A stretch of DNA of 64,000 nt from Platycnemis pennipes (lineage: Eukaryota > Arthropoda > Insecta > Odonata > Platycnemididae), in the NCBI GenBank assembly GCA_933228895.1, contig OW121847.1, positions 87,833,656 to 87,897,655 of the forward strand, read 5' to 3'. Position numbers and translations under genes: made by a program. A model generated the notes under the pieces. That model saw only the letters and a program-made list of their open reading frames with translations, did no database searches and had not been told where the DNA came from. Numbering within the stretch: position 1 is the stretch's first letter; each line of letters starts with the position of its first letter. This document shows positions 1-11,715 of the stretch, piece by piece.

Positions 1-730
1 TAAAATGAAACAAAAAAATAAATATATTGGAAATGGGAATAAAAAAGACATGTACTATGCACTGGCAGAAGTGAACGTGGAAAAAATGCTTGATATTAAG
101 AAAGAAAAAGGTGGAAAAAATATTAAATGAAATACAGTTTTGTGGCAGCAAGCCTTAGTGCGGGGTTAAAAGCTTTTAAGCAGAGGAGGAAGGATTGAGC
201 CCGAGGAAAATTAGTGTAACAGCTGGGAAGCGAAAAAAGGAGAGAGATTTTTTAAATGGAGAGAATGAGAGAGGGAAAAAGAAAATATGAGGTGGCTGTG
301 TGGAGAATGAAAAAAAGGACATCATTAATTGAGAGGTTAGATTCGAGTTAGCGAAATAGGTTTAGGATAGAGATAGGATTGATGCGAGAAGAGAACGATT
401 TTAACTAATGAATTTAAAAGAAAACGTGATGAAACAGATCTTTCATAAGAGACATTGAAGAATTTTCAGGACATTGAAAAGTGTACTGAGAGACGAATAA
501 AAATTACAGGAGCAAAAGAGAGCACACATAAAGGACAGTGTTTAAAAAAAATCTTAAAATAGATGTCGAGTTCCACCTCCAATTAGATTTACTTTCACTT
601 GCAAACAAATAGAAAGTTGAGTGACGCCTGAATAATTTTATTACAAACTAACGGCACTTCATGCATTGCTAAGGACGGCATGGTAACCGGAAGGGGTTTG
701 CGTTTTGCTGCTGTTGCTTTTATGAGAGAT
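1..730. other. No recognisable feature
   Basis: AT-rich, purine-rich DNA with stop codons in all frames. I see no gene, repeat unit or RNA here. Confidence 0.5.
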
Positions 731-1025
731 GGTCGACAACTAAGGTCATTTGCGCCATTAATGATAGGACGGTAGTTAAGTGGAGAATGGGTTTTATGGA
801 AAGGCGCAGGTGTGGAGAGAAACCCGGCGTAGCATCAGAGTACATTTAAACATCAGTGTGAAGGGGTGCACGATTTAACGCCTCATATGATAGACAGATT
901 ACTGAACTTGAAGTGCTCTATATGGCAATCAGGTAGAAACTGGTATACTAATTGAATATTTCAGCCAATGCCGCAATTCGAACCTGAACCCTCGGTAAGG
1001 AAGGGTCACTATTTGAATTCGTGAG
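731..1025 (-). mobile_element. Diverged tRNA-derived SINE, minus strand
   Basis: Read on the minus strand, this stretch has the order of the SINE family seen better at 4,851-5,184 and 51,016-51,302. There is a degenerate B-box region near 973-995 (aattcgaacctgaaccctcg), a middle segment with a Nin-DC-like region near 875-890, and a 3' part with the family's typical words near 815-832 (gagagaaacccggcg) and 740-757 (aaggtcatttgcgcca). It is clearly older than the 51 kb copy. The ends are approximate and no target duplication was found. Confidence 0.6.
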
Positions 1026-1955
1026 AGAACAAGAACAGTGAGAGGCCATCTTGGATTCGATCAGGTGAAACCATGCAGCATGATTTTCTGAAAAATCACA
1101 GGTGGAAGATAAAGGAATTGTCTCTCAGCCTCGTAAGTGAATTTCAATCATAGTTTTATTTCATGAGCACTGCCCTCACCAACCACATCAACCTAAGGTT
1201 GATCACCGAGTGTGAAAATGTTAAGAATAGTAGTCATTCGGCGTGAAAGAAGTCATACGTTACTCCTCAGAGGTACTATTTCCTCCCCTTTCCCAATATT
1301 CTCCTTCAAAAACGCGCCGAATATTTCTTCTATCACTCTATAGAGATGCATGACTATCGTTATGCTAGATGTTAACACCTTGGTGGAGATTTAATGAGCT
1401 AATCCAGCCAAAAATTGGTCCTGGACAAAAAGATCCTTCGTGCTTTTACCTAGGAGCGATGTAATGGATAATGAGATGGATACGCAAACAAACTTGTTTT
1501 TAAAGAAATTTTTTTACCAATTTGAGAGGAAGAGTAGTGTTATAAATATAGGTTTAGTCCTAAAATAATGAAATAGGAACTTCTATTGCTGAGAAACTTG
1601 TTTTTTAAGTATATACACTGATCGAGCAAAGAGAATAGGGTAACCAACCGAATTACCTTCAAATTATGACAAATCAAAAGTACACGCGATTGGTTCCTAA
1701 AACTATAAGACATCATATGAACCTTAATTTTAATCAACAATACATGGAGAGGGTATTGCTAAAAATCGCCGTCTCGTAACAACAGGTGATCTTGACATGC
1801 ATGGGTTAATAGTGCGTAATTTTTTCTGTGTGACAGCCTTAAGTGGCTGCGATAGTTGTATAATACCCACAAGCAAATTAGTCATCTGCTGGATTCGTCT
1901 GCAATGAAGGTGGTGAAGTGTCTTTTTTCCGTCACCTATTTATGATATATTATAG

Positions 1956-2208
1956 CTTGGTAGAATACCGAAACAAACTCGGTCCTTGCTTGTGGAATTT
2001 TTCCGTAGTTGAGAATAAGAACAAAACCTGGTAATTTTCCACACAACTTTTAATGACCCCACAGGTTTGAACATATTCGTGTCGTTATCAGGGGACTCAA
2101 GGAGTGTGTCCCTTGATAATGACACGAATGTGTTGAAACCATTAGAGTCATTAGAAGTTGTGCGGAAAATTACAAAGTTTTGTTCTTAATCTCAACTTGG
2201 TAGAATAC
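1956..2208. repeat. Foldback (palindromic) element with 89-bp arms
   Basis: Arms 2008-2096 and 2108-2196 are reverse complements over about 89 bp with scattered mismatches, leaving an 11-nt spacer. The same 13-mer, cttggtagaatac, occurs in direct orientation outside the arms at 1956-1968 and 2196-2208, and could be a target duplication or a terminal repeat. Short open frames on both strands here only reflect the palindrome. The right arm holds a 15-mer (2109-2123) that recurs exactly at 8678-8692. The class is unknown; a non-autonomous DNA transposon is the simplest reading. Confidence 0.7.
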
Positions 2209-4690
2209 TTATTTCCTGACATAATGAGGGATTTGATTCCAAAGGGGAATATATATTTTGAAGGCTATCTCTCGATTACCAACTCAAACACATTCTCTCC
2301 AAGCACTTGGCAGGTTGGAAGAAGATTTTTTATGAAAAGCGATGGAAGTCGCATCATGGAGTTAGGATTATAGAGGACCGTAATTTCTATTCATTGGGAC
2401 TACACAATGCTCATAGACCAATCAGGATAAATGGACAAAATACTCATGCCTACTGAACTGATCTATGTTTCCAGCGTCAGAGTATACAATTGCAGTTGAA
2501 ACACATCACGATTATGACTGCCTATCATTTCGTTTATTTGAGGAGAGCCATAAATAATACTGATGTAAATTACTAATTATAACATTTACATAGAAAATTT
2601 TTAGAATTAAACTTCCTAAAAGTCAGTATAATTTCACCACTGTTAACTATGGATTCGTGTAATAATAACATACTCACTGGAAAAAACTTGCATTCAGAGA
2701 AAAGTGTTAATGTGGAGGATATAATTGTACTTGTAACACAGGTAGTTGTTCAAATATTAAGCACTAAAACAATGGGGAAACAAATTTCTCTATTTTAGTG
2801 CTAGAGTTTTAAAAACAAAAATTTGCACACAATATTACACTCAATTCTTAATGAGTCAGTAAATTAGTCGAGAAAGTCCGTCATCGCTTTTCTCCGACTC
2901 AAGCTAAATGACTCCCGTTTAAAATTTGGGCAGGAAAATTATACGTTCGGTAAAAGTCTACATGTTGTTCATCCGAAAGCAGGCACCTTTGTAAAAGAGA
3001 GTAATTTGTTACCAGGAAACCGCCCGGTCTTTCAGAATATTAGTGTCACCAAACCTTGATGGATTTCTCGTCAAATTTCAGGGCTGCTTTTTAATGACCC
3101 TGAGAGGCACAAAAAAGGTTGACCTTGCAATTCTCCGCTCCCCTTTAAGTGATTCATCTTCCTGATTAGACGCGTGCCAAAAATCTTCGTACCGCTGTCT
3201 CCTTGGGCGTTCACTTTCGCGCAGGCACATTCTAGAAACCCATCAGCAAGATGGAAATCTTAATGGGTCGACGAGCTACCGGGATAAGAACCATGCGACT
3301 GGTCCATTTCCTCGGATCCAGAATCACTCTCTTGCACAGAAAACGTGATCCCGCAAGAGCTTTGCGGATGAATCAAGTAATTCCAGAGTCGTTTAATCAT
3401 ATTCCGGGAGCGATTTTCATTTTATCTTGGGCTAGGAGTGATAACTAAAATTTCAGGTGGCAGAATCGAACGAATGAAAACCCTTAATGGTTAGATTAGC
3501 ATTAATTTTAGTATTTGTTTCAGTACACTAAGATTTCTGTAGGTCTCACTCCAGGTGCTGGAGTGAGGAGCAGAGAAAAAAAGTGACGAGACGCAGTTAT
3601 TTGGTGAAGGAGAAGAAACAAAACCCACACAACTTAAATGTTTTTTTGGATGAGTTTCTGAACCTAAGTCGTAGCCTTTGCTAAGTTGTAAGAGCGAAGG
3701 AGGTATTAATTTACGACCGCCCGGAGGGCTGCAATTCTTTGATACAGAACAACGATCCTCTGGACCTCGATTCTCCACTACCTTGAAATAAGCTGCTTAC
3801 GCGTAAAAAAAATCCCCGGTTTCTCTCTTAAAGCAGTCCTATCTCCTTTGGAGCAGACACATCATTTTTTCCCCCACGCCAAAGTAATGTGCTAACATTT
3901 GCCGTGTCAAATTTAAACGCGACGCTCTCCTCTCGATTTTAGCCATGAACTGAGATCAAGAGCAAAATATTTAACCAACGGTGCGTTAAATTGGCTCGGG
4001 ATCTGAACAAGGGCATGAAATGCTAGCGAGCATCGTAATTTGCGCTCTCGAAATCGTGTACCATTCAGAATGCCTTGAGATAGGTTTCTGGGAAAAAAGG
4101 AAAACACAGCGCGCTTGTAGGGACTCAGGAAATGTTAGACTAGAAGGGGATATCGTGTTGCCGATAGCGAATGAATTCTTCGCGGAACACGGGCTTCTCT
4201 TTCATTTGAATTGAGGCTTGATACGAGTGAATTTGCTATTTCAGTGGATTTGATAGAAGAGAGGGCTAAATGAAATAAATTGACTCATGCATAAATTCGC
4301 GAAAACGATAAATGGGGAAAGAGCACCAACTTCAATTTGCTCCACAAGATTCAATTTCTTCACGATATATTTTACCATACTATGTCATAGACATGATTAC
4401 ATTATTGATAATAGGGTTCTACGAGTTAAAGTGGATTCATATGGACATTATAATTCTTCCAATACTACATATAAAGTCTTCACACGGTGTCCTACAGCTC
4501 TGTACACTTCCTATCTCTCAATATTGTATCCTAAGTAGTCATTTTACTCCTTTCTATACCCTTCTTGTTCAAATTTTCTCCCTCTACCACGCTTTTCAAA
4601 ATGCCCTCGGCCCTTATTTGCCATTCTATCCACTAACACTACCTTCCGCTAATTTTGCAATCAACTTCCTTTCCTCAGCACTTCCTCGCT
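2209..4690. other. Intergenic DNA, no supported gene
   Basis: Short open frames of up to 95 codons occur on both strands (for example 3251-3448 plus and 3491-3778 minus). They overlap each other and carry no motif I recognise. Nothing else is supported. Confidence 0.45.
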
Positions 4691-4850
4691 CTCCCTTCGT
4701 CCCTCCCCTCAGCCTCCCGTTCCCTCCAGGACTCGAATTCGGACCCCGGCAGAGGTAGATTTTTCATTAGTAGGTATAGCGGTCCCTACTAGCGTGCTTC
4801 GTTGAGAGCACTTCGAGTCCAGTACAAAGTCCATAAGATGGGACATTGAG
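4690..4850 (+). mobile_element. 5' half of an older SINE, split by the SINE at 4,851-5,184
   Basis: This segment aligns by eye with the 5' half of the tRNA-derived SINE family: a degenerate tRNA-like head (about 4,697-4,745), a segment ending in cacttcgagtccagtac, and the start of the Nin-DC-like core at 4,836-4,848. The remainder of the core and the 3' half continue at 5,185-5,395, after the inner insertion. The 5' boundary is uncertain because the upstream sequence is pyrimidine-rich. Confidence 0.6.
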
Positions 4851-5184
4851 GGGATCGTGTTGGTGTGGTGGTTAGAGTATTGGCCTCCCATCCCGAGGGC
4901 CCGGGTTCTATTCCCGGCAATGGCGGATTTTCCAGTAGATAACCGGTCCCCACCTGAGTGCCTAGTGGAGGGCATTTCAAGTTCAGTACTCCGTCCGTCG
5001 GATGGGACGTTAAGCCGTGGTCCCCTTGGCGCCTATCGTTAAAAGTAGGCTAATGACGACGCCGGGTTTATCTCCACCTTTCCTCTGTTCCCTGAAAACT
5101 CCTTCCATTACCCAATTACCCACCTATCCTAGATGGCGCAGATGACCTCAGCTGTCGGTCGCCTCCCCTGAATAACTAACCAAC
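4851..5184 (+). mobile_element. tRNA-derived SINE with Nin-DC-like core, nested insertion
   Basis: The element begins with a tRNA-like head: A-box-like tggtgtggtgg at 4861-4871 and B-box-like ggttctattcc at 4904-4914. A central segment at 4998-5027 contains ggatgggacgttaagccg followed by tggtccc. This resembles the Nin-DC core known from SINEs of many Eumetazoa. The 3' part ends in an AACC/AACA-type tail near 5175-5184. It is bounded by a diverged direct repeat, aagatgggacattgag (4835-4850) and aaatgggatattaag (5185-5199). That sequence belongs to an older SINE, so this is a SINE-into-SINE insertion. Such elements are RNA polymerase III transcripts moved by a partner LINE. The partner is unknown. 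Confidence 0.82.
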
Positions 5185-5395
5185 AAATGGGATATTAAGC
5201 CGTGAACCCCGATTGGGGAAGAGGGAGCCTTTCGTTAAGAGCAGGCTAATGCCGACACAGGATATCTCTTCACCCATCCTCCATTCCCTAAAAGAAAAAA
5301 ATCGTACATCTAGTCAATTACTCACCTATCATAAATGGCGCATATGACCTCAGTTGTCGGTCGCCCACTCCCTTTAGCCAACTAACAAACCCATC
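5185..5395 (+). mobile_element. 3' half of the older, interrupted SINE
   Basis: It resumes the core at the point where the segment at 4,836-4,850 stopped (gggatattaagccgtgaacc), then carries the family's 3' words (tttcgttaagagcaggcta; atgacctcagttgtcggtcg) and a tail near 5,377-5,391 (agccaactaacaaac). Order and orientation fit a single older copy opened by the inner SINE. Confidence 0.7.
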
Positions 5396-6186
5396 TTTCC
5401 TCCGCCACCCTTTTCCTCAACAATATCTCATTAGTCTTTAGTCTCTTTTCATCCTAAAATCTCAAAGTCCTAGTTTAGATCCAATACAATGCCAAACTCT
5501 ATGTCAGTATTTTCAACAGGCTTAATTACATCCCAAATTAGTGACACTGTCATAAGTTCTTTTCTAGACGCAAAGCCTAATGATATTTTTCTTCAACATT
5601 CCGTTCAAATCTTTACTCCTTTTCTAGCTTGTGACCTCGTAGTTTCATATTAATGTTCGCCTTTTAAATCAACACACCCACACTATGACGCAATTTCTTT
5701 TTTCTGATTTCGAAGGGAATAAAAATTAACGGAGGTAGAAAAATGGACAAAATAATTTTTGGACGTCTGGGATCTTCCTCTTTTACCATAAGGAACTCTA
5801 CCGAATTTATTCACTGGAAACACTATTTATAACTGGACGAAATTCCCCTTAGAGATTGCTAATTTAATAGCAAAGTGGGCCTCCGGAAAATTAGTGAACT
5901 GTGAGAATGCCCGTGGCATAATGTTCTTAGGGGCGCTAATATTAATTATAGCCTTCCCAGCGCTTGGCGGTTAACTCACTAATTAATGAACTAATTTCGT
6001 GAAGACGAAGAAACACAAAAAACCATTCATGATTTATTTCAAAATTTGAAGTCTTCTTCCAAAATCAAAAGCGGTTGTGGGGATAAACACGTCTTTGTGA
6101 AGTCTAGAAACGGCTTTGAACTCAACTTGGGCGACTACCATGCGGCTATCTAAGAACGGGCTTTATTATGACGTGTTATTCGTACC
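5396..6186. other. No recognisable feature
   Basis: AT-rich unique-looking DNA. I see no gene or repeat here. Confidence 0.45.
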
Positions 6187-6290
6187 GATAGGCTTATAAT
6201 GTAATTTATTCCGTACACCATAAGAGAAGATTATAGGCAGGACAGTAAAGGGATAGGCAGGGAAAATATTACCAGATTACTCCAGATGTA
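6187..6290 (+). repeat. Copy 1 of a dispersed direct repeat
   Basis: About 105 bp that is repeated in direct orientation at 6,975-7,081. Shared landmarks are taccgatag, aatgtaattt, gtaccataa-like and aaagggatagg words in the same order and spacing. Visual identity is roughly three quarters. No coding potential was seen. Confidence 0.6.
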
Positions 6291-6737
6291 CTGGGCAGAC
6301 AAGTTCCTCTCCGACACTGTCCCCCACACTACAATCGCAGACAGGACCACAGGGATAGGATAAGAGAAATACACTGCACCACAGTCAGATTCAAATACCC
6401 TTTCTTTCCATCAAGAGATTCGTGACCATAATTTCAAGGCTTCTTACGCCGTAATGCCTTCATTAAATACGCCTTCATTAAATACATTCACATTAATAAA
6501 TATACATTAACACAGGTAAATAGATGAAATTACGACGCTGGATTCTTTAAATGTTTTTTCATTTACTTTAGGATTTATGCATGCCAGAAAGAAATACCAA
6601 TATGCGTAATGCATGTCTATAGCACTCCTTAAATGTTTCTTTGCATGGGGCGTACTACTAGTAATGTGTGTTACGCATGATACTCATAGAAATCTCTCCT
6701 TATGCATGTGGTAACTTTGATGCATGCACACAGTGCA

Positions 6738-6805
6738 TATTTGGTGATAACTCACCCCTGCCTTACACTCTATAGGTTGGCTTGCAGTCATTAGATATAC
6801 ATGGA
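6738..6805 (-). repeat. Fragment of a dispersed repeat (minus strand), copy 1
   Basis: On the minus strand this carries the conserved string seen better at 13,313-13,350 and 31,077-31,115: a gcaagccacc-like word followed by a g/t-rich tgtggcag-like word and gggtga. This copy is heavily diverged. The related copy at 7,208-7,290 lies about 470 bp away in the same orientation. Confidence 0.5.
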
Positions 6806-6974
6806 TTATGAAAATAATTCTCTTCACCAAAAAAGTCAACCTTTATCAATATTATAAAAACATGATTAACAGTATATCGAAACCAATTTGTTCACAGAGG
6901 ACGTTAAAAATATATTAAGAACCCCTTTGTATTATGCTAGGTTTGACAGATAAACAAGATTAGAGAGATAGATT

Positions 6975-7081
6975 TTGGTACCGATAGATTTAAAATGTAA
7001 TTTTTCCCGCGTACCATAAAGAGCACAATAGGCAGCGTAGCAAAGGGATAGGTAGGTGAAATATTGCTAGAGTAGTCTGTA
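6975..7081 (+). repeat. Copy 2 of a dispersed direct repeat
   Basis: Matches 6,187-6,290 in order and orientation (taccgatag ... aatgtaattt ... gtaccataaa ... aaagggataggtagg). The two copies and the pair of minus-strand repeat fragments downstream of each suggest that a block of roughly 0.5-0.8 kb was duplicated or that two related elements inserted side by side. Confidence 0.6.
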
Positions 7082-7207
7082 GTGCATGATGCATGTAATA
7101 ACAACCAATAATACCTTTCGTATTATGTAGATACTAACCATCTAGCTGCATGTGACCCTATTATCTAGCATGTCTCCATTAAATATCGTAGTTGTATGTC
7201 AATAGTG

Positions 7208-7290
7208 CATGTTTGGTGATTTTCACCCCTTACCACACACCTCAGTGGTTGCTCGCAGGGTATTACATAGAAGTAGATATCATTTCTGAA
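7208..7290 (-). repeat. Fragment of a dispersed repeat (minus strand), copy 2
   Basis: The minus strand reads as the family represented at 13,313-13,350 and 31,077-31,115. The plus strand shows ttttcaccccttaccacaca and then tgctcgcagggta. An apparent 102-codon frame at 7,192-7,500 runs through this repeat and is not treated as a gene. Confidence 0.55.
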
Positions 7291-10200
7291 CTAAAATTTG
7301 GAGTCCAATATGATTCAGCCGAAAATATACGAGGGATCACGCGAGTAAATGCTTACATTTCAAGAAATATTGAAATAACGACCAGTAGAGAGGTGAGGAC
7401 AATCATCGGATACATGACTCAATTACATCATTCACTGTCACCAGACAGCGGCCTTCCTCCACAGTTATTTCTCGACCAGAGTTGTAATAATGGCTTTTAA
7501 ATCTGACAGAGAATTTTTATCGTTAGTTTTTCCTCAATTCCTTATTGATTTTTCCTTCTGTGCCTTTCCCTACAGCTTTGGAATGGCTATAATTAATGTA
7601 TGATACTCCAATGATTACTACCATTCATATGCCAAGTACTTCCTATCGCTTCTAATCTTATCTTTTTTCGATTGAACCAGTAGTTCAATCCTCCCTCGGG
7701 TGATCTGCGTAGCGCGCAATTATTTGTGCACGATTTTTGGTACACAATTTCGGTTGTTGCGCTGTTTATTTCCACAGAGCGATGCGGCTAAGGGTTAGTT
7801 CACAATAATGTCAGCCACTACATTGCATCTGATAGGTCTTATTAAAAGTAAAAAAGTTGTTATATCTTCTAGGTTCGTTTCATATATCGTGTATTGCAGC
7901 TTGGTCACAGAACTGGCCTGGAACAATGTTTTAACCGGTATGTGTAAATATTTTTTAACCTTTAATATTACTCTTTACTACAGTATGACAAGGTTTCTAT
8001 TTATCCACATCCTATTCATGTCCTTAGCCTGTTTATTTAACGCCTCTCCTCCTCATATAGGTTCCTCATAATTCATACTGAACGAAGATAGTATCCTATG
8101 TAATAGTGTTGCTAACAAATTTGGATGGAAAATGAATAATTCGCACGGATTTTGCATTATCTTGAGAGCTCATTATACCTGCAGAATGCACTTGTTTATT
8201 CCTTTGGCATTGGAAATAAAACATTACGAATAATTTTGAACGGATACAGGATATTCTTATGAGGAACACAGCATGACACGGATAAGTTACGTATATCATC
8301 TTAAAATGTCCTTCCTCTTTTTTGCGTTGGAGATCATTTTACTGATTGAAACCATGGTGCTCCATTTATGGGAGGGATATATTACTTGGTCAAGTGAATT
8401 TTGCTCTAATATCTCATTACCATTATGTAGATTTGAATGTTGATAGAGAATTGTTTTGATTGTGTAGTTTTTTCGACACTTTAAATCGCACTACCGAAGA
8501 GTGAATGGTCATTTAGTTTTTTTAATGGCAGTCAAATTCATAACATTTGTTGTAGTTATTGAAATAAAATAATTTTTGCTCTACCTACACATTTATTTAA
8601 CATGTTATGGCTCGTTTCCTCGATCACGCGTCATTTTCAAGTGTTTATAAAGTGGAGTAACGATTTCTCAAGTAATATCCCTTGATAATGACGCATAATT
8701 GTTGAAGTGCGCCGTGATTTGTTAAATTGTTAAATGAAGTTTAGTAAAGAAATTAGTTAGTAAATACTAATTTAATTACTATAATTAATGATGTGTGCCT
8801 TAAGATATCGCCGGAAATAGCCCGCAATTTCCAATTTTTTGTTGGATCTATCTATTCTCTTCTATTTTTTTTAATGATTTTCTTTGCTAAAGTGTCCGCT
8901 TATGGTGGCTCGTAGAACAATGAAGTAGCTACCCGTGATAATACTGGTTTTTTCTCTGCTTTTGAAATGCCTGCCTGAGAATCTATGATAGGTGATTATT
9001 TTTCCTCTGTCTTTAGCATGATGACTTAATTAATATTTTATTCTTTTTATCTTCTGTATCTTGGGAAGGATAAACTTAGAACTAGCCTTCTCCATCGCTT
9101 CAGAAGCACACTTTATTTTAATTTACTTTAGCAAATATCCTAATGTTATGAATTAGAGATATTATCCTTGTTAATTTCGTCTTCATTCTTTCTTCTTTTT
9201 ATGTCTTAAATTCGGATGGTGGGTCGGCCTCTGGATATAGAGGTTAGCTGCGAGATACGTGACTCGTCGAATTAGCAGTCGTGGACAAAAAGCACGGCAT
9301 GGTAGGCCTCGTATGAGTTATATGGAACAGGACGTGATAGATAGGAATTACGTTAATATGAAGAGGTTGTCTGACAGAGAATCGAGTGGAGGGCTATGGA
9401 AAACCAATCCTAGGATTCTTGACCCATGATGATGATGATGACAATTACGGTGCTCATGGGCATACATAGTGAGTGCCATCATAAGGAATATCTTCCATGC
9501 AGCGTTATTCTGCTCTCCTACACAAGATTTACCTAAATCGCCTGAATTTGCCTTACATCTCCAGAATTTTGAAACATCCCAGGATACTAGTTTTACAGTT
9601 TCCGAAAAGTGTATTTTATCATTGCACTCAAAGCAGAGGAAAATTCTATTCAAAAGGCACAGTTAGCGACATTCGTAAGACCGTCTCGAAGTGGCAGCAG
9701 CAGTTCTTGCGAATATTAGAATGCTAAATAGTGTCGAAGTGCTAAATTCACATCAAAATAAGAAACAGCGTTCGAGGCTTTGAACTATGTGAGTAATAGA
9801 AAAGCACATATCTTATAAGGAGTACTCACTGACGTACCAAAAACCTAAATGCATATTTAATGCAATACAAGATAGGGGAAAGTTAATAGCAATTAGTTAA
9901 AAAGCAATACAAGATAGAGGAAACTATCTCCGAAGAATCGAACAATATCTCAGAAATTAAATTTCTATACTAAAACTTAATTTCCAATTCTTCACAAGAC
10001 GCAAGCAAGCTCAGTTCCTGCTTTTACGCTCACGTAGTGGCATAAATTAGATTTACTATTTACGCAATAAATACAAGGACAGTTTGGCTACAACAAAAAA
10101 ATTGTAGTTAATACTATCCCTTAACCATTTTTCGCAACATTCAGCCGAAAAATCGTTTGAAATTCCACCCTGAAAAAATCACCTCACTCGAATCCCGACG

Positions 10201-10300
10201 CCAGGGAGCTTTTCTCCGGCAAAACACAGCTAAAAAGCGAGAGCTCCTTGAGAGCAAACACTCCCGAGGAAATACGGAAATAATTAACCTCTCGTAAGGA
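7291..10300. other. Intergenic DNA, no supported gene
   Basis: Short overlapping open frames occur on both strands, with no recognisable motifs. A minor inverted repeat is present: gcgtcattttcaag near 8,628-8,642 faces cttgataatgacgc at 8,681-8,694, and it shares a 15-mer with the foldback at 2.1 kb. Nothing else was seen. Confidence 0.4.
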
Positions 10301-11025
10301 GGGCATCTATCTTGGAATCCAAGGTGGAAGGGTCATAAAGAGGGATGTGGGAAAAGAGATAGTGGAAATAGTCAGCGAGAGGAAGGGAGCCAGAAGAACT
10401 AAAGCTACCTTCCTTAAATTATGCGCTACATTGATTTGTTTCTGAAAAGACCCATTTAGGCAACTTCTTCGTCCCTTTATGAATAATCTGTCAACTCGGG
10501 AGCGCTCCGCAAAGATATCCGGGGCCCTCAAAACGAGTCGACGAGGGCGGGGCACGGAGATTCGGATATTATTTTAGGACACACCCTCGAGGAACTCTAA
10601 TGCACGAGGCCCTCCCCCTTTGGAACAAAAGCCCATCCAATTAATGCGGACCCCTATCCGATCCTTGACCCCCCCGGAATATCCGCCCAGTCCCCTCGCG
10701 CGTGGGCACTGAAGTGTCGCTCCCTGGCCCGAGCCGAGGATGGCAAGGAATTCCGGGCACGACTCATTCCGCATTCTCTTCTCCCAGCTCCTCCACCTCC
10801 CTTTTCCGCCAGGAATCGCGCAGGATGAAATCCATCCTTGTGATTCTTTCCCTTCGGCATTTTTTCCCGCAGAACTCCAATTTCGCGCAGTTCCAATACG
10901 GTTCCAATCTCCACTGCTACCCTTGAGGACATCCATCATTTGCCTTTTTTTTCTTCAAAGTTTTCCCATCTTCTCTTCAGCTGGCTGCCACTCCACGAAG
11001 CTTTTGTCCTTGAAGATCTATTAGG
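10301..11025. other. GC-richer stretch without a supported gene
   Basis: This segment is GC- and CpG-richer than its surroundings, especially 10,490-10,740. Several open frames of 74-121 codons overlap on both strands, as expected from the base composition. None shows a domain, signal peptide or splice context that I can defend. It could hold a diverged exon or an old repeat, but the sequence alone does not show which. Confidence 0.35.
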
Positions 11026-11325
11026 TGTGGTAAAATAGGGTACTGGTAGGCCATTTTGAGGGCCCAGGTTTGAAGCCTGGAAGTGTGTAAGGTTTTTCCT
11101 TGGGGTGTCGGACCCCCTTTCAATGCTCAGTACACTTTGAGTTCAAAACTAAGTCTGTAGGACACATTAAATCATCAACCCCTTGAAGCCGGCTTTCGCC
11201 GGGTTTTCCTCTATCCCTCCTGTTCCATAGAAAATATCTATCACTATCTAATCATCCACGCATCCTAAATGGCGTCAATGACCTTAGCTGTCGGTAGCCT
11301 CCCTCAAATAGAGACTAACTACCAA
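11026..11325 (+). mobile_element. Diverged tRNA-derived SINE, plus strand
   Basis: It has a tRNA-like head (about 11,026-11,085, with a degenerate B box in gcccaggtttgaagcctgg), a middle segment with tcagtacactttgagtt, and a 3' part with the family words cgccgggttttcctc and aaatggcgtcaatgacctta, ending in an aactaac-type tail. It is more diverged than the copies at 4.9 and 51 kb. Confidence 0.65.
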
Positions 11326-11559
11326 TAATATTCTCATTTTCTACTTCATTGAAATATCGACATGCCTCTCTCTCTCTCTCCCCTAACCGCCCCAACGCTG
11401 TGCTTGCCTTTTCCTTTTGATCCAATCACAGAACTGCGTCCATCACGCCAACGTCGACTTCATGCATTTCATTTCGCACCCCTCTCTTCATCATCCTCTC
11501 AGAGCCCCGCATTCCTCATTCGATTAAAAATTACCATTCAGCTGACTCCCCTTTTCCTC

Positions 11560-11715
11560 GTCGGGGACTTTGCACCCTTAGCCGACTCGTTTGATGGAAC
11601 GCGACGAGGCGTCGCGACGTCACCGAAGCTGAGACGACGGCCACCGAGGCCCCGTCGCGGCGCCATCTCCGGATTTCAGCTGACGGGGTGACCCAATTAA
11701 CAACGGTCGCGGGCA
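11560..11715. other. CpG-rich segment
   Basis: A short patch, densest at 11,600-11,670, is markedly richer in CpG than the rest of the window (for example gcgacgaggcgtcgcgacg). It could be a promoter-like or formerly coding segment. The open frames across it on both strands (11,362-11,691 plus, 11,531-11,716 minus) are not convincing genes. There is a short TC microsatellite at about 11,367-11,380. Confidence 0.35.

Noticed and set aside
2107..2140. Active hammerhead ribozyme
   Set aside because: The catalytic core positions differ (ttgataa in place of ctgatga; the facing arm lacks the gaaa start). At best a decayed relative.
10574..10939. 121-codon minus-strand frame as a gene
   Set aside because: Frames on both strands are open because of GC-rich composition. 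The peptide shows no motif.
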